From contig OZ245923.1 of the NCBI GenBank assembly GCA_965229725.1, forward strand, positions 806,001-870,000: a stretch of DNA of 64,000 nt, written 5' to 3'. Positions 26,984 through 35,809 of this stretch are shown in pieces. Made by a program: the position numbers and the translations under genes. Each line of letters opens with the position of its first letter. Positions within the stretch are counted from its first letter, which is position 1. This DNA comes from Aquirickettsia sp965229725. Its GTDB lineage: Bacteria; Pseudomonadota; Alphaproteobacteria; Rickettsiales; Midichloriaceae. Below the pieces are notes generated by a model. That model made no database searches. It had not been told where the DNA came from and worked only from the letters and a program-made list of their open reading frames with translations.

Positions 26984-27094
26984 TATAGCTAGATATCTAT
27001 AAATTTGGTACGATTTTATCTATCACTCATGTAATTTTTCCACACTTCGCCCCGCGCGAAATGCACCAAAATTAAAGCTATTTCACTATAGCAT
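26984..27094. repeat. Dispersed intergenic repeat, copy A
   Basis: About 111 bp, beginning TATAGCTAGATATCTATAAA, with the core TTTGGTACGATTT and CCACACTT, and ending AGCTATTTCACTATAGCAT. It is roughly 80 percent identical by eye to copy B at 63283-63391. Both copies sit between convergently ending genes. It holds a palindrome TAGATATCTA. Confidence 0.75.
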
Positions 27095-27114
27095 TATATT
27101 ATAGTGAAATGGCT
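27076..27114. terminator. Strong 15-bp hairpin between degP and the EEP gene
   Basis: AGCTATTTCACTATA (27076-27090) pairs with TATAGTGAAATGGCT (27100-27114), 15 bp with one G.T pair and a 9-base loop. It overlaps the end of repeat copy A. T-rich DNA flanks it moderately on both strands, so it may act as a bidirectional terminator. Confidence 0.55.
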
Positions 27115-27157
27115 CTATGATTTTAAGCTCAACTCCTTATAACAGAAACCCTATTTT

Positions 27158-28057
27158 TTATAATTCCACATGATTATGCACTTCTGCTTGGCTATCACTC
27201 AACTCAACTACTGCATATAAAGCTTTATGCTCCTCAGTAGGGTTTGGCATATTTCCACTGATATAACCTGTGTTTGGCAATATACCCTGATCTATAATTT
27301 CACCTTTTGTAATAATATGATCAAATTTATAAACGTAATTGCTATTGCTACAACAAGTTCCAGTTCCTTCACCATGCTGTCCAACAGAATATTTAGTAAA
27401 ATTAAATTCCCCAAATTCTTCAAGGCATTTATTGATTTGAGCAGGGTTGCTAAGTTTTAAGCTATTGTCGCTTATTTCATTCATATCACCAGAAAAAATT
27501 ATTTGCAGCTTACTTAAATCATTATTATCAGTTAATGTATTAACCATTTCTTTAAATTTTGTGACACCTCCCCATGCGCTGCAGCTGTCAGGATTATTGG
27601 GATCTGCATGTGGAAAATGCACAGAAATAAAAAGCAGCTTTAACCCTGTATTTTCAATATTTTTAAAATAACCAGCAACAAAAGGCCTAACATCACCATT
27701 ATCTTTCCAAAAGCCAGCAATTGGATTTTTGATCAGCTCCCACGCTTTTTGATTAAAAGTTATTTGCGCTATGTCAAATTCCTTCTTAACATTGTTCCAA
27801 TGTGCATCTGGATCTGACTGCAAAGTTTTCCACTCATTATCACTATTCTTATTATTTAGGTAGTAATCTAAAGTTTTTTTATCTTCTCCTGGTTCTACTT
27901 GCTGCATAGCAATAGAGTCTACTCCTTTATTGTTTATTGCTTCTTTTATCGCATCAACCTGTTTTTCCCTCCTTTCAATCCTACTCCAAACCCCCTTATC
28001 ACGCGAATCTCTAACATCGCCTTTCACATTATATTGTAAGATACCTACTTTTACCAT
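27158..28057 (-). CDS. Endonuclease/exonuclease/phosphatase (EEP) superfamily protein
   Basis: A 299-residue protein with the EEP fold pattern: ILQYNVKGDVRD at the N-terminus, the catalytic Glu region SIAMQQVEPGED, SVHFPHAD, IFSGDMNEISD with the metal Asp/Asn pair, and KFDHIITKG. The terminal general base His lies in TEEHKALYAVVE. All expected active-site positions seem present. Superfamily members cleave nucleic acids (DNase I, CdtB), inositol phosphates or sphingomyelin. No signal peptide is visible, so it is cytosolic or exported by a dedicated system. Substrate is undetermined. ATG at 28057 is preceded by GAGAG. No operon partner. Confidence 0.75.
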   Translation of the reverse strand: MVKVGILQYNVKGDVRDSRDKGVWSRIERREKQVDAIKEAINNKGVDSIAMQQVEPGEDKKTLDYYLNNKNSDNEWKTLQSDPDAHWNNVKKEFDIAQITFNQKAWELIKNPIAGFWKDNGDVRPFVAGYFKNIENTGLKLLFISVHFPHADPNNPDSCSAWGGVTKFKEMVNTLTDNNDLSKLQIIFSGDMNEISDNSLKLSNPAQINKCLEEFGEFNFTKYSVGQHGEGTGTCCSNSNYVYKFDHIITKGEIIDQGILPNTGYISGNMPNPTEEHKALYAVVELSDSQAEVHNHVEL

Positions 28058-28333
28058 AACACTCTCTCAATTAATCAATTGCTTTATTGCCTAAGTAAGC
28101 TTTACCTTTTAGTAACTTAAATTCTTACTTACACCTAATAAAAAAATTAAACCATATATTTTTTTTACAATCAGGCCATCTATACTTACAGTGAAATTTT
28201 GATAAATTACCTCTTGCTTTAGCAAACCTACAAATTATAATTTTCAGTAATCAACTTATTGCGTTTTAATATTGTATTAATAATGCCCTTGTGATGCACT
28301 GGCGACGGAAGATTTATTATATAATTAACAATC

Positions 28334-28807
28334 ATGACAAGAATTTTATTTGCACTAATATGCGTTTGTTTAGTAGGCTGCAATACAACTGTCACAAAAA
28401 ATGCAAGCCTTGATGCAGATAATAATAACCCATTTAAAAACAAGAGTATATATAAAACGGTGTGTACTAAAATACCTAATGCACCTGATAAGCTTCTATT
28501 AGAATTTTATAAATACTCTACTAACTTGAAGAACTATAAAAATAATAGCAAAATTTCTGATAAAGTGCGGGAAGATAATAAATTAAAAGGTGCAGAAATA
28601 ACATTAGAAATATTATCTAAAAATAGACCAGAAATTAAAATTGATAAAACACAAGCTATGAATGACTTCATAGTTATCAGCAAAGAAACTGGTTCGCACG
28701 ATATTTACCAAGATAGGATAATGAGTAAAATATTAAATCTTCCAACCCATCGAGCTGCAAATGTTCTTCGTCTACTATTAAAAATTGGATGTGATATGTA
28801 TAAGTAA
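28334..28807 (+). CDS. Small predicted lipoprotein
   Basis: A 157-residue protein whose N-terminus MTRILFALICVCLVGCNTT is a lipoprotein signal with lipobox LVGC (lipidation at Cys16). The mature part is lysine-rich and helical, with two more cysteines (VCTKIP and GCDMYK) that could form a disulfide in the periplasm. No known domain is recognised. It converges with rsmD and has no operon partner. Confidence 0.7.
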   Translation: MTRILFALICVCLVGCNTTVTKNASLDADNNNPFKNKSIYKTVCTKIPNAPDKLLLEFYKYSTNLKNYKNNSKISDKVREDNKLKGAEITLEILSKNRPEIKIDKTQAMNDFIVISKETGSHDIYQDRIMSKILNLPTHRAANVLRLLLKIGCDMYK

Positions 28808-28881
28808 AAGTTACACTCAAATGAATTTTTTTCATGATAAATTTTTAATTTAGATTATAAAAATAAACATGAGGCTCCTGT

Positions 28882-28912
28882 AGTAAATTACGTTTATGTC
28901 AGAAAATTTACT
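28882..28912. terminator. Hairpin between the lipoprotein gene and rsmD
   Basis: AGTAAATT (28882-28889) pairs with AATTTACT (28905-28912). It lies in the 160-bp gap between convergent stops and could end the long minus-strand operon. The stem is AT-rich and has no T-run, so confidence is low. Confidence 0.3.
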
Positions 28913-28968
28913 GCGTTACAATTGCCATAAAATATAAGGATCTATATTTCTGAAATCAGCTTTTCAAG

Positions 28969-29544
28969 TTATACACTATTCTTCAATTTGAGGACAGAAA
29001 TAACACAATTTCCATAATGCTTAATAGAAATTACTTCGTAGTTTACCAATACGGATGGAGAAATTTCTCTGGGCGTTTCGATTAACAGCAGTGAATTTGG
29101 ATGTATAAAATCATTAACACCCTCCAATTTCTCATTAGTGATGGCACCATTATATGGAGGGTCCAAGTATACTGCATCAAATAATATCTCCTCTGTTATT
29201 TGTAAATTTGTAATACTTGATCTGATTACTCTCCAATTAATACTATCCTGTTTTAAACTTGTTAAATTGTGTTTTGTGATGGCTAGGCTCTCATAATTAT
29301 TATCCAAAAAATAAACCTGCTTAAATCCTCTAGAAATTGCCTCAATACCTATAGCTCCTGTTCCACAACATAAATCTAAGAATGAAGACCCCTCAATTAT
29401 AAGATCGTACTTCGCAAAATAATTATTTATAATATTAAATACAGATTCTCTAATTTTAGAGGTTGTGGGTTTAATGGTTGTAGATAAACCTTTTATATTA
29501 CTTATAATTTTTTTATTTTTATATTTCCCAGCAATTATTCTCAT
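28969..29544 (-). CDS. rsmD: 16S rRNA (guanine966-N2)-methyltransferase RsmD
   Basis: Methylates G966 of 16S rRNA in the small subunit. The 191-residue protein opens MRIIAGKYKNKKI, then has KPTTSKIRESVFNII, the SAM motif I FLDLCCGTGAIGIEAISRG and the catalytic AVYLDPPYN. Length is normal. It is the last gene of the nine-gene minus-strand run that starts at 36679, 11 bp after mltG. Confidence 0.95.
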   Translation of the reverse strand: MRIIAGKYKNKKIISNIKGLSTTIKPTTSKIRESVFNIINNYFAKYDLIIEGSSFLDLCCGTGAIGIEAISRGFKQVYFLDNNYESLAITKHNLTSLKQDSINWRVIRSSITNLQITEEILFDAVYLDPPYNGAITNEKLEGVNDFIHPNSLLLIETPREISPSVLVNYEVISIKHYGNCVISVLKLKNSV

Positions 29545-29555
29545 GATTATTAATA

Positions 29556-30527
29556 TTATCTCCTATTTTTTTTAATATTTTTTAAGTGTTGTTTATAGCT
29601 GTGGGTAAAAATATGTTTGCCAGAACCATCAGCTACAAAATATATATCATTCGTTTTAATTGGATGAAGTACAGCTAATATTGAAGATTTGCTAGGATTG
29701 CATATTGGTGTTGGAGGTAATCCTGAGTGTAAATAAGTATTATAAGGGGACTCAAATTTTAAATCATCATATGTCACCTTTCTACTGAAATTATCCCATT
29801 TTGAAATACCGTATATAACTGTTGGATCAGCCTGCAAAGGAATCTTTTTCATTAATCTGTTTAAATATACACTTGCAATGTGTGGTTTTTCATCATCAAA
29901 TTTTGCTTCTTTTTCAACTATTGAAGCTAAAATCAAAGCATCAAATGTAGTTTTTAATTTCTCTGTATTTTTTACATCTCTTTTCCCCCATTCTTCTGCA
30001 ATAATGCCCCTCATTTTCAAATGCATTATATGTAATATATCACTTATTTTTGTGCCATAAAAATAATTGTAGGTGCTTGGATAAAGCTCTCCCTCCTCAT
30101 ATAATTCTACTTGAATATCATCATCAATAACACCATGTTGATTTTTTAAAATTCCAATTATTTGAAAATTTGTTAATCCCTCCGGAAAGGTTACTTGATG
30201 AGTTATAACTTTACCTTTTGTGATTTTATCAAATATCTCTACAAAATTTATACCCTTCGGTACTTTATACTCCCCCGCAACTATTTTTTTTCCAAATAAT
30301 TCAAAAATTCTAGCATATGTGATAAAAAATAACTTTTCTTGTATGATATTGGCATTTAAAAGGATACTTGAAGCACACTTTATAGTGCAAGCTTTTGGAA
30401 TTATTATCACTCTATCTTCCATATTTTTTTTGCTAAAAAGATTTATATATAGATATGAAGCAATAAAAATCTTAAATAATACAACCAAAGCTCCTAATAA
30501 GTATATTTTTTTGGAAATTTTCATCAT
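29556..30527 (-). CDS. mltG: Endolytic murein transglycosylase MltG
   Basis: Inner-membrane enzyme that cuts nascent glycan strands and so sets their length. One N-terminal membrane helix (about residues 8-28) is followed by a LysM-like and then the YceG domain with the catalytic Glu in ILASIVEKEAKFDDE, and IASVYLNRLMKKIPLQADPTVIYG. At 323 residues it is complete. It begins three bases after the rnhB stop and in the same frame, separated only by TGA-TTA, which shows that TGA really terminates translation in this genome. Together with MurF, FtsI and MreB it indicates active peptidoglycan synthesis. Confidence 0.95.
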   Translation of the reverse strand: MMKISKKIYLLGALVVLFKIFIASYLYINLFSKKNMEDRVIIIPKACTIKCASSILLNANIIQEKLFFITYARIFELFGKKIVAGEYKVPKGINFVEIFDKITKGKVITHQVTFPEGLTNFQIIGILKNQHGVIDDDIQVELYEEGELYPSTYNYFYGTKISDILHIMHLKMRGIIAEEWGKRDVKNTEKLKTTFDALILASIVEKEAKFDDEKPHIASVYLNRLMKKIPLQADPTVIYGISKWDNFSRKVTYDDLKFESPYNTYLHSGLPPTPICNPSKSSILAVLHPIKTNDIYFVADGSGKHIFTHSYKQHLKNIKKNRR

Positions 30528-30530
30528 TAA

Positions 30531-31139
30531 TCAGATAATTATTTTTTTTAAAAAACTTTTTCTGTGATGAAGTGTGATACCAAATTTCTTAATTGCATCC
30601 ATATGTTGTTTTGTACAATATCCTTTATTCTGTTTCCAAAGATAATTTGGATAATCCTTATCCAACTCATCCATAAGCTTGTCCCGAGCTACTTTTGCAA
30701 ATATAGATGCTGCCGCTATTGATAATGATTTATTATCTCCACCTACAATAGTACTTATATTGTTCATTGACTTATCTGGACTAATATTGCCATCAATAAA
30801 AACATGATCAAATTTATGCTCTATATTATTTATAACTCTCCTCATTGCCAACAATGAAGCTTGTAAAATATTTATTTCCTCTATTTCTTCAACGCTACTG
30901 GATTCGATTAAATAATGACAATGATTTTTTAAATAGTCAAAAACTTTTTCTCTTTTGCGCGGACTGAGTTTTTTTGAATCATTTATCTGAGAAGTATCTA
31001 TATTGCTATTTAAAATTACCCCTGCAACGACTACAGGTCCAGCAACGCATCCCCTACCAACTTCATCTATGCCCAGTATGATCCCTCTAACTTTTTTTTC
31101 ATGTGAAAAATCTGGTTTTAAAGATACATTATTTTGCAT
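30531..31139 (-). CDS. rnhB: Ribonuclease HII
   Basis: Removes ribonucleotides from DNA and RNA-DNA hybrids. A 202-residue protein with the RNase HII active site: Asp/Glu in GIDEVGRGCVAGPVV, Asp in HVFIDGN, and SIAAASIFAKVARD with KGYCTKQHMDAIKKFG. ATG at 31139 is preceded by the tkt stop 8 bp upstream. It ends in TGA (30531-30533) directly before mltG. Confidence 0.95.
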   Translation of the reverse strand: MQNNVSLKPDFSHEKKVRGIILGIDEVGRGCVAGPVVVAGVILNSNIDTSQINDSKKLSPRKREKVFDYLKNHCHYLIESSSVEEIEEINILQASLLAMRRVINNIEHKFDHVFIDGNISPDKSMNNISTIVGGDNKSLSIAAASIFAKVARDKLMDELDKDYPNYLWKQNKGYCTKQHMDAIKKFGITLHHRKSFLKKIII

Positions 31140-31147
31140 AAATAGTT

Positions 31148-33142
31148 CTAATTAACAGGATTGACAATTTTCAAAATCTTACTTGAAATTTTTTCCACAG
31201 TTAATTGAAAATATTTATATAGCTCATCACTTGGAGCCGATTTACCAAAATCATCCATTCCAAAAAATGCACCATGTGGACCTATAATTTTAGACCATGA
31301 TTGCTCGTTACCCGCTTCTATTGCAACTTTCAGAGTATTGTTACAAAGTATAGCCATCTGATACTCAAGAGTTTGCTGCCAAAATAATTCTTGGCAAGGC
31401 ACAGAGATAACCTTGCTTCCAATACCATTTTTTTCTAATTTTGTTGCCACATTTAAAGCAATAGATAATTCAGAGCCACTAGCAAAAATAGATATAGAAT
31501 GTGCTTCTTTTGATTGGTATAAAATATACGCTCCAAATGCCACTAGATTCTTAGTGTTATTAATATTAATGTTGTTTCGTAGCTGAGGTAAATTTTGTCT
31601 ACTCAAACACAGTGCAGAAGGAGTGTTGGTTTGTTTTAAAATTACTTCCCAGCATTCAGTTGTCTCAATCGCATCAGCTGGTCTGTAAACATTTAAGTTT
31701 GGGATCACTCTCAAAGCTGATAGATGTTCAATAGGCTGATGAGTTGGCCCGTCTTCTCCAACACCAATTGAATCATGCGTAAATACTAAAATTGTTGGCA
31801 ACTTCATTAAGGCTGCCAGCCTAATAGATGGCCTGCAATAATCTGAAAATACTAAAAAAGTACCACCATATACTATATATTTGCTATGTATATTTATGCC
31901 ATTCATTATAGCAACCATTGCATGCTCCCTAACTCCATAATGAATATAGTTACCTGAATAATCACTTTTTGAAAAAACTTTTTGATTAGCAGATTTTGTT
32001 CCATTTGAGCCTGATAAATCAGCTGAACCACCAACGCAACCATCTGTATTTGAGCAGATTATATTTATTACTTTATTCGAACTTTTTCTGGTTGCCTCAG
32101 GATTGTTAAAAGTAACTAACTCCTTTTTGAATTCATTAATTTTGTTTAGAACACTGTCCAAATCTCTATTTTTAGCTTGATTTTCTAGATATGTTTTTTT
32201 ATGAACTTTTTCCCAGCTTGAATAATCTGATAAATTTCTTTTATAAAAATCTCTCCATATTTTTAGAATTGGAGCAGGTACTGTAAATTTATCATGTTGC
32301 CAGTTAAATTTCTTTTTAATTAAATCAATTTCTTTACTACCTAAGCATTTACCATGTGCCTCTTCTGAATTTTCAAAGCTAGGTGACCCATAGCCAATTT
32401 TCGTCTGACAGGCAATAAACATTGGCCTATCACTTTTTTGTGCGGAATTTAAAGCCTTCCATATTGTGTTTGGGTTATGCCCATCAATTGATATTACATT
32501 CCAATTGTAGGAAGAAACTCTAGCAAGTGTCATGTCTGAAGTTGCAAGAGATGTTGGACCATCAATTGATATTTTATTATCATCAAATAACACCACCAAA
32601 TTATCCAATCCTAAATGACCAGCAAGTGACATTGCCTCATGAGAAATACCTTCCATTAAACAACCGTCCCCAACAACTACATATATTTTGTGATCTATCA
32701 CATCCTTTAAAGAGCTTCGTAATTTTTTTTCAGATATCGCCATTCCTACAGCATTTGCCAAACCTTGTCCTAAGGGTCCCGTTGTAGTTTCAATACCTAA
32801 TTCAGGATCAAATTCTGGATGCCCTGGAGTTATAGAACCAAATTTCCTAAATTTCTTTAAATCCGATATTGTATATTTTTCATACCCTGTTAAAAACAAT
32901 AAGCTATAAAGCAAAGCTGATCCATGACCTGCAGATAGTATAAATCTATCTCTATTTGGCCATGTTGGATCATGCGGATTAAATCGCAAAAAATGTTGAA
33001 ATAAGATTGTAGCAACATCTGCAAAGCCCATTGGCATTCCAGGATGACCAGATTTAGCTTCTTCCACCATTTCAATTGAAAGAATTCTAAGGGCAGTCGC
33101 TAATTGATTGTGTAAATCTTGTTGAATAATATTTTTTTCCAT
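31148..33142 (-). CDS. tkt: Transketolase
   Basis: Thiamine-diphosphate enzyme of the non-oxidative pentose phosphate pathway. The 664-residue protein has GHPGMPMGFADVA, the ThDP-binding VVGDGCLMEGISHEAMSLAG with Mg2+ ligands, GGTFLVFSDYCRP and the motif GVGEDGPTHQPIEHL, plus the C-terminal domain. Its placing directly upstream of rnhB and downstream of prs suggests it feeds ribose-5-phosphate to PRPP synthesis. Gap to prs is 11 bp. Confidence 0.97.
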   Translation of the reverse strand: MEKNIIQQDLHNQLATALRILSIEMVEEAKSGHPGMPMGFADVATILFQHFLRFNPHDPTWPNRDRFILSAGHGSALLYSLLFLTGYEKYTISDLKKFRKFGSITPGHPEFDPELGIETTTGPLGQGLANAVGMAISEKKLRSSLKDVIDHKIYVVVGDGCLMEGISHEAMSLAGHLGLDNLVVLFDDNKISIDGPTSLATSDMTLARVSSYNWNVISIDGHNPNTIWKALNSAQKSDRPMFIACQTKIGYGSPSFENSEEAHGKCLGSKEIDLIKKKFNWQHDKFTVPAPILKIWRDFYKRNLSDYSSWEKVHKKTYLENQAKNRDLDSVLNKINEFKKELVTFNNPEATRKSSNKVINIICSNTDGCVGGSADLSGSNGTKSANQKVFSKSDYSGNYIHYGVREHAMVAIMNGINIHSKYIVYGGTFLVFSDYCRPSIRLAALMKLPTILVFTHDSIGVGEDGPTHQPIEHLSALRVIPNLNVYRPADAIETTECWEVILKQTNTPSALCLSRQNLPQLRNNININNTKNLVAFGAYILYQSKEAHSISIFASGSELSIALNVATKLEKNGIGSKVISVPCQELFWQQTLEYQMAILCNNTLKVAIEAGNEQSWSKIIGPHGAFFGMDDFGKSAPSDELYKYFQLTVEKISSKILKIVNPVN

Positions 33143-33153
33143 CAGTGGCTAAA

Positions 33154-34062
33154 TTAAAAATACGATTTTATACAGTTAATTATTGGTGTGCTAATATCAA
33201 CTATTTGCATTTCAGATAAATATAGTTGTTTGTAATCTGTTTGTATACTATTTGATATGCTTAGTTTATTAATTTTCGATAAAATTTTATCTAGATTAGG
33301 ATTTTCTTTCCCAATTAAATTATGAGTAGCAATTACTTCTATGCTTCTAGCATTTGAAGATTTTAAAATATCTATTGCGTTTATAATGGTCTGCCCACTT
33401 CCAATTATGTCATCAACTAGTATACAATGCTTATTTTCAACATTTCCCATTATCCCATTCATCATTACATTATTTTTCTCATCTCTTTGTTTATATATCA
33501 CTGCAAGGGGGATATTTAAAAATTTACTAATACTTGTACTTCTAATTTTTCCACCAATATCTGGAGATACTATTACAGTTTCTGCTCTATCATAACTATT
33601 AAAGTTTGGTTGAAATAGTTCAAGCATAGTTATGTTCTTAACGGGAATTCTAAAAAACCCTTCTATTTGGCTTGAATGCAAGTCAATAGTAATCAATGTA
33701 TCAATACCTGCAGCTTCTAGTAGTGAAGCTATACAGGAAGCCGAAATAAAATCTTGGTCATTCTTTTTGTGATCCATTCTACTATATGCAAAATATGGAA
33801 TGATGGCATGAACTCGCTTAGCACCTCTTTTCTTTGAAGCATTTATTAAAAACAACAACTGTAGCAAATTTTCGTTAATATTTGGGAACAATTCATGAGT
33901 GATCATTATATCTTTTTGATATAAATCATCATTTATTTTTATATTTAACTCTCCATCAGAAAACTTATCAATTGTACGGTTTATAATTTTTAAATTAATT
34001 TGATCCGATATTTGTTCAGCTAACTTTAATGTATTATTGCAGTATAATATATTCATAGTCAT
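33154..34062 (-). CDS. prs: Ribose-phosphate pyrophosphokinase (PRPP synthetase)
   Basis: Makes PRPP from ribose-5-phosphate and ATP for nucleotide synthesis. It has 302 residues with IDLHSSQIEGFF, VSPDIGGKIRSTSI and the PRPP loop CILVDDIIGSGQTI. It is divergent from classical bacterial Prs (about 315 residues) in its first 40 residues and in the flexible loop KQRDEKNN, and may belong to a separate Prs-like branch. Its ATG overlaps the pyrD stop as ATGA, so the two are coupled. The product PRPP is the co-substrate of PyrE encoded two genes upstream. Confidence 0.92.
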   Translation of the reverse strand: MTMNILYCNNTLKLAEQISDQINLKIINRTIDKFSDGELNIKINDDLYQKDIMITHELFPNINENLLQLLFLINASKKRGAKRVHAIIPYFAYSRMDHKKNDQDFISASCIASLLEAAGIDTLITIDLHSSQIEGFFRIPVKNITMLELFQPNFNSYDRAETVIVSPDIGGKIRSTSISKFLNIPLAVIYKQRDEKNNVMMNGIMGNVENKHCILVDDIIGSGQTIINAIDILKSSNARSIEVIATHNLIGKENPNLDKILSKINKLSISNSIQTDYKQLYLSEMQIVDISTPIINCIKSYF

Positions 34063-34799
34063 TTTTTATATTCTTTTAAAAACTTATTTAATTTTAACTG
34101 ATGAAGAAATAATGTTGAAATTGAAAAATGATCAGCTCCTTGTTGTTTATACATTCGCAAATCCTCAATTGATTGGATGCCACCTCCTCCAATGATTTTT
34201 ATTGAATTTCCAAATTTATCCTTGGCTTTTTTTACTAATTTTAAGTAAATTCCTTGAATTAATTTACCTGAAACCCCTCCTCTTTTAGTGGGGAAGGAAT
34301 TAAATAAATGAAAATACCGCACTCCATTTTGAGAATAATAATCAATCATATCTAAATACGCTTTTGCTGGTGGTATTTTAATTATGATTTCTAATCCAAG
34401 ATCTTTCAAAAGGTTAATTTCATGATCTGCAATTAAATTTACTTTTGCATTTGGACAACTGACATTAATTTCTATAGCCTTAATATTATATTTTTGATTT
34501 GAAATATAGTCTTCCAATTTGACTAAAAAAAGTGGCATATCTTTTTGATCCATTAAAGCAATAGAAAGTATTTTACCATTTACTTTAGATGAATTTAAAT
34601 TTGCAATACCAGGATTTTTTAGCCCGATGGAATTTATCCACCCAGTTTTTCCATTTTTATAAACTGGCCTAAGTGTTTTTAGATATCTAAAATACATACC
34701 CTTTCTTTTTTGTGTTGTAAAAGTTCCACAAACAGAAGTTGCGTAGTCTAGATTAATAATATTTCCAAATGGAGGTGAAATTATCAAAGTACTAAACAT
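34059..34799 (-). CDS. pyrD: Dihydroorotate dehydrogenase-like protein, short form
   Basis: FMN TIM-barrel enzyme that oxidises dihydroorotate to orotate. Recognised parts are GTFTTQKRKGMYFRYLK, INSIGLKNPGIANL, the IEINVSCPNAKVN motif, EIIIKIPPAKAY, NSFPTKRGGVSG and the phosphate-binding KIIGGGGIQSIEDL. It has only 246 residues against about 300-340 for class 1 or 2 enzymes, and no N-terminal membrane-binding extension. This looks like a compact class-1-like form. Context between pyrE and prs strongly supports the role. The electron acceptor is unknown. Confidence 0.85.
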   Translation of the reverse strand: MFSTLIISPPFGNIINLDYATSVCGTFTTQKRKGMYFRYLKTLRPVYKNGKTGWINSIGLKNPGIANLNSSKVNGKILSIALMDQKDMPLFLVKLEDYISNQKYNIKAIEINVSCPNAKVNLIADHEINLLKDLGLEIIIKIPPAKAYLDMIDYYSQNGVRYFHLFNSFPTKRGGVSGKLIQGIYLKLVKKAKDKFGNSIKIIGGGGIQSIEDLRMYKQQGADHFSISTLFLHQLKLNKFLKEYKK

Positions 34800-35183
34800 C
34801 TACTTAAAAAATTCTTGCATCTTAAATACAGGTTGAATCCAATCTGGTGAATCTCCTCTTGCAAATACTACAATTCCAAAAATTTGATCATAATTTTGAT
34901 TCTGAAATTTTAATTTTGCTTCTTCCATGGAACCTCCTGTTGTTAACACATCATCAACAATTAATAAGTTGTTATTATCATCTGAGGCGTATTCTTTTAA
35001 TGCTTTTTCAAAGGGTATGCCACCCCTTGGCACACCATAAACATTTTTAAAATTGAATTTTTTAGATACAATTTTTGCAAGAGTTTTGTAATCCTCCTCA
35101 ATAATTGCATCACATTCTATTTTAAAATGAGAAACACCCCCTGAATGAAGCGTAAATTTTTTATATTGAAATAAATTGGTCAT
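34800..35183 (-). CDS. pyrE: Orotate phosphoribosyltransferase-like protein, short form
   Basis: Transfers the ribose phosphate of PRPP to orotate, giving OMP. The fold is shown by VYGVPRGGIPFEKAL and the PRPP-binding LLIVDDVLTTGGSMEEA. At 127 residues it is far shorter than usual PyrE (about 190-215), lacking the N-terminal hood helices; only the core type-I phosphoribosyltransferase remains. ATG at 35183 is chosen because AAAGGAG lies 4 bases upstream; an upstream ATG at 35213 lacks one. It overlaps pyrF by 23 bp. Context makes orotate the probable substrate. Confidence 0.82.
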   Translation of the reverse strand: MTNLFQYKKFTLHSGGVSHFKIECDAIIEEDYKTLAKIVSKKFNFKNVYGVPRGGIPFEKALKEYASDDNNNLLIVDDVLTTGGSMEEAKLKFQNQNYDQIFGIVVFARGDSPDWIQPVFKMQEFFK

Positions 35184-35799
35184 AATACTCCTTTGCAATT
35201 TTATTTGGTTCATTTGAATTGTATATAGGCCTTCCCACTATTATGTAATTAGCGCCCCTTTTTTTTGCATCCGATGCGTTTATAGTGGCTGAATGATCGT
35301 TATCCTCATAATCATTTCTTATGCCAGGAGTTGCGATATTAATGGTATCCTTAAAATTTTCTCTAAAATCCTTAATTAAAAAAGGAGGGCAAATAAAGTT
35401 TTGACCTCCAAGATTAATTATTTGTTCTACCCTTTTTATTATTGCTGACTTATTCACATCCAATGTGTCACTTGATAAATGCATAACAAAATATGGTTTG
35501 CAAGAATACTCTAATGACATTTTTATTGTTTCATCTTGACATGCCGATGACATTGTGAAAATTTGCAAATCATTGATATTTTTTGCATACCCTAATATCC
35601 CTTCTCTTACAGTTGAAGTAATATCAAAAAATTTCAAATCAAGCATGATGGGAACACCAAAAGTTTTTAATTGCTTAATATCAAAATTTGAGATGGCTAT
35701 ATGCCCAATTTTTATAAAACCTAAATATTGGTAGGTTTGATTAATTACTTCGTTTGCTTTTGTTAGATTTTTAAGATCAAGTGATAGGATTAGAGACAT
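35161..35799 (-). CDS. pyrF: Orotidine 5'-phosphate decarboxylase
   Basis: Converts OMP to UMP, the last step of pyrimidine synthesis. A 212-residue TIM-barrel protein starting MSLILSLDLKNL with the catalytic motif MLDLKFFDI (normally DLKFHDIP, so His is Phe and Pro absent here) and the phosphate-binding NYIIVGRPIYNSNEPNKIA. NIATPGIRNDYEDNDH is the usual loop before it. The essential Asp and Lys of the motif are kept. It follows the AsxRS-like gene by 10 bp. Confidence 0.9.
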   Translation of the reverse strand: MSLILSLDLKNLTKANEVINQTYQYLGFIKIGHIAISNFDIKQLKTFGVPIMLDLKFFDITSTVREGILGYAKNINDLQIFTMSSACQDETIKMSLEYSCKPYFVMHLSSDTLDVNKSAIIKRVEQIINLGGQNFICPPFLIKDFRENFKDTINIATPGIRNDYEDNDHSATINASDAKKRGANYIIVGRPIYNSNEPNKIAKEYYDQFISI

Positions 35800-35809
35800 A
35801 ATTATCAGC

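Noticed and set aside
30525..30536. Reassignment of UGA to tryptophan in the whole genome
   Set aside because: rnhB and mltG lie in one frame separated only by TGA-TTA, so TGA must stop translation. ATGA overlaps (pyrD/prs, rpoN/murF) also use TGA as stop. The two in-frame TGA cases are therefore local.
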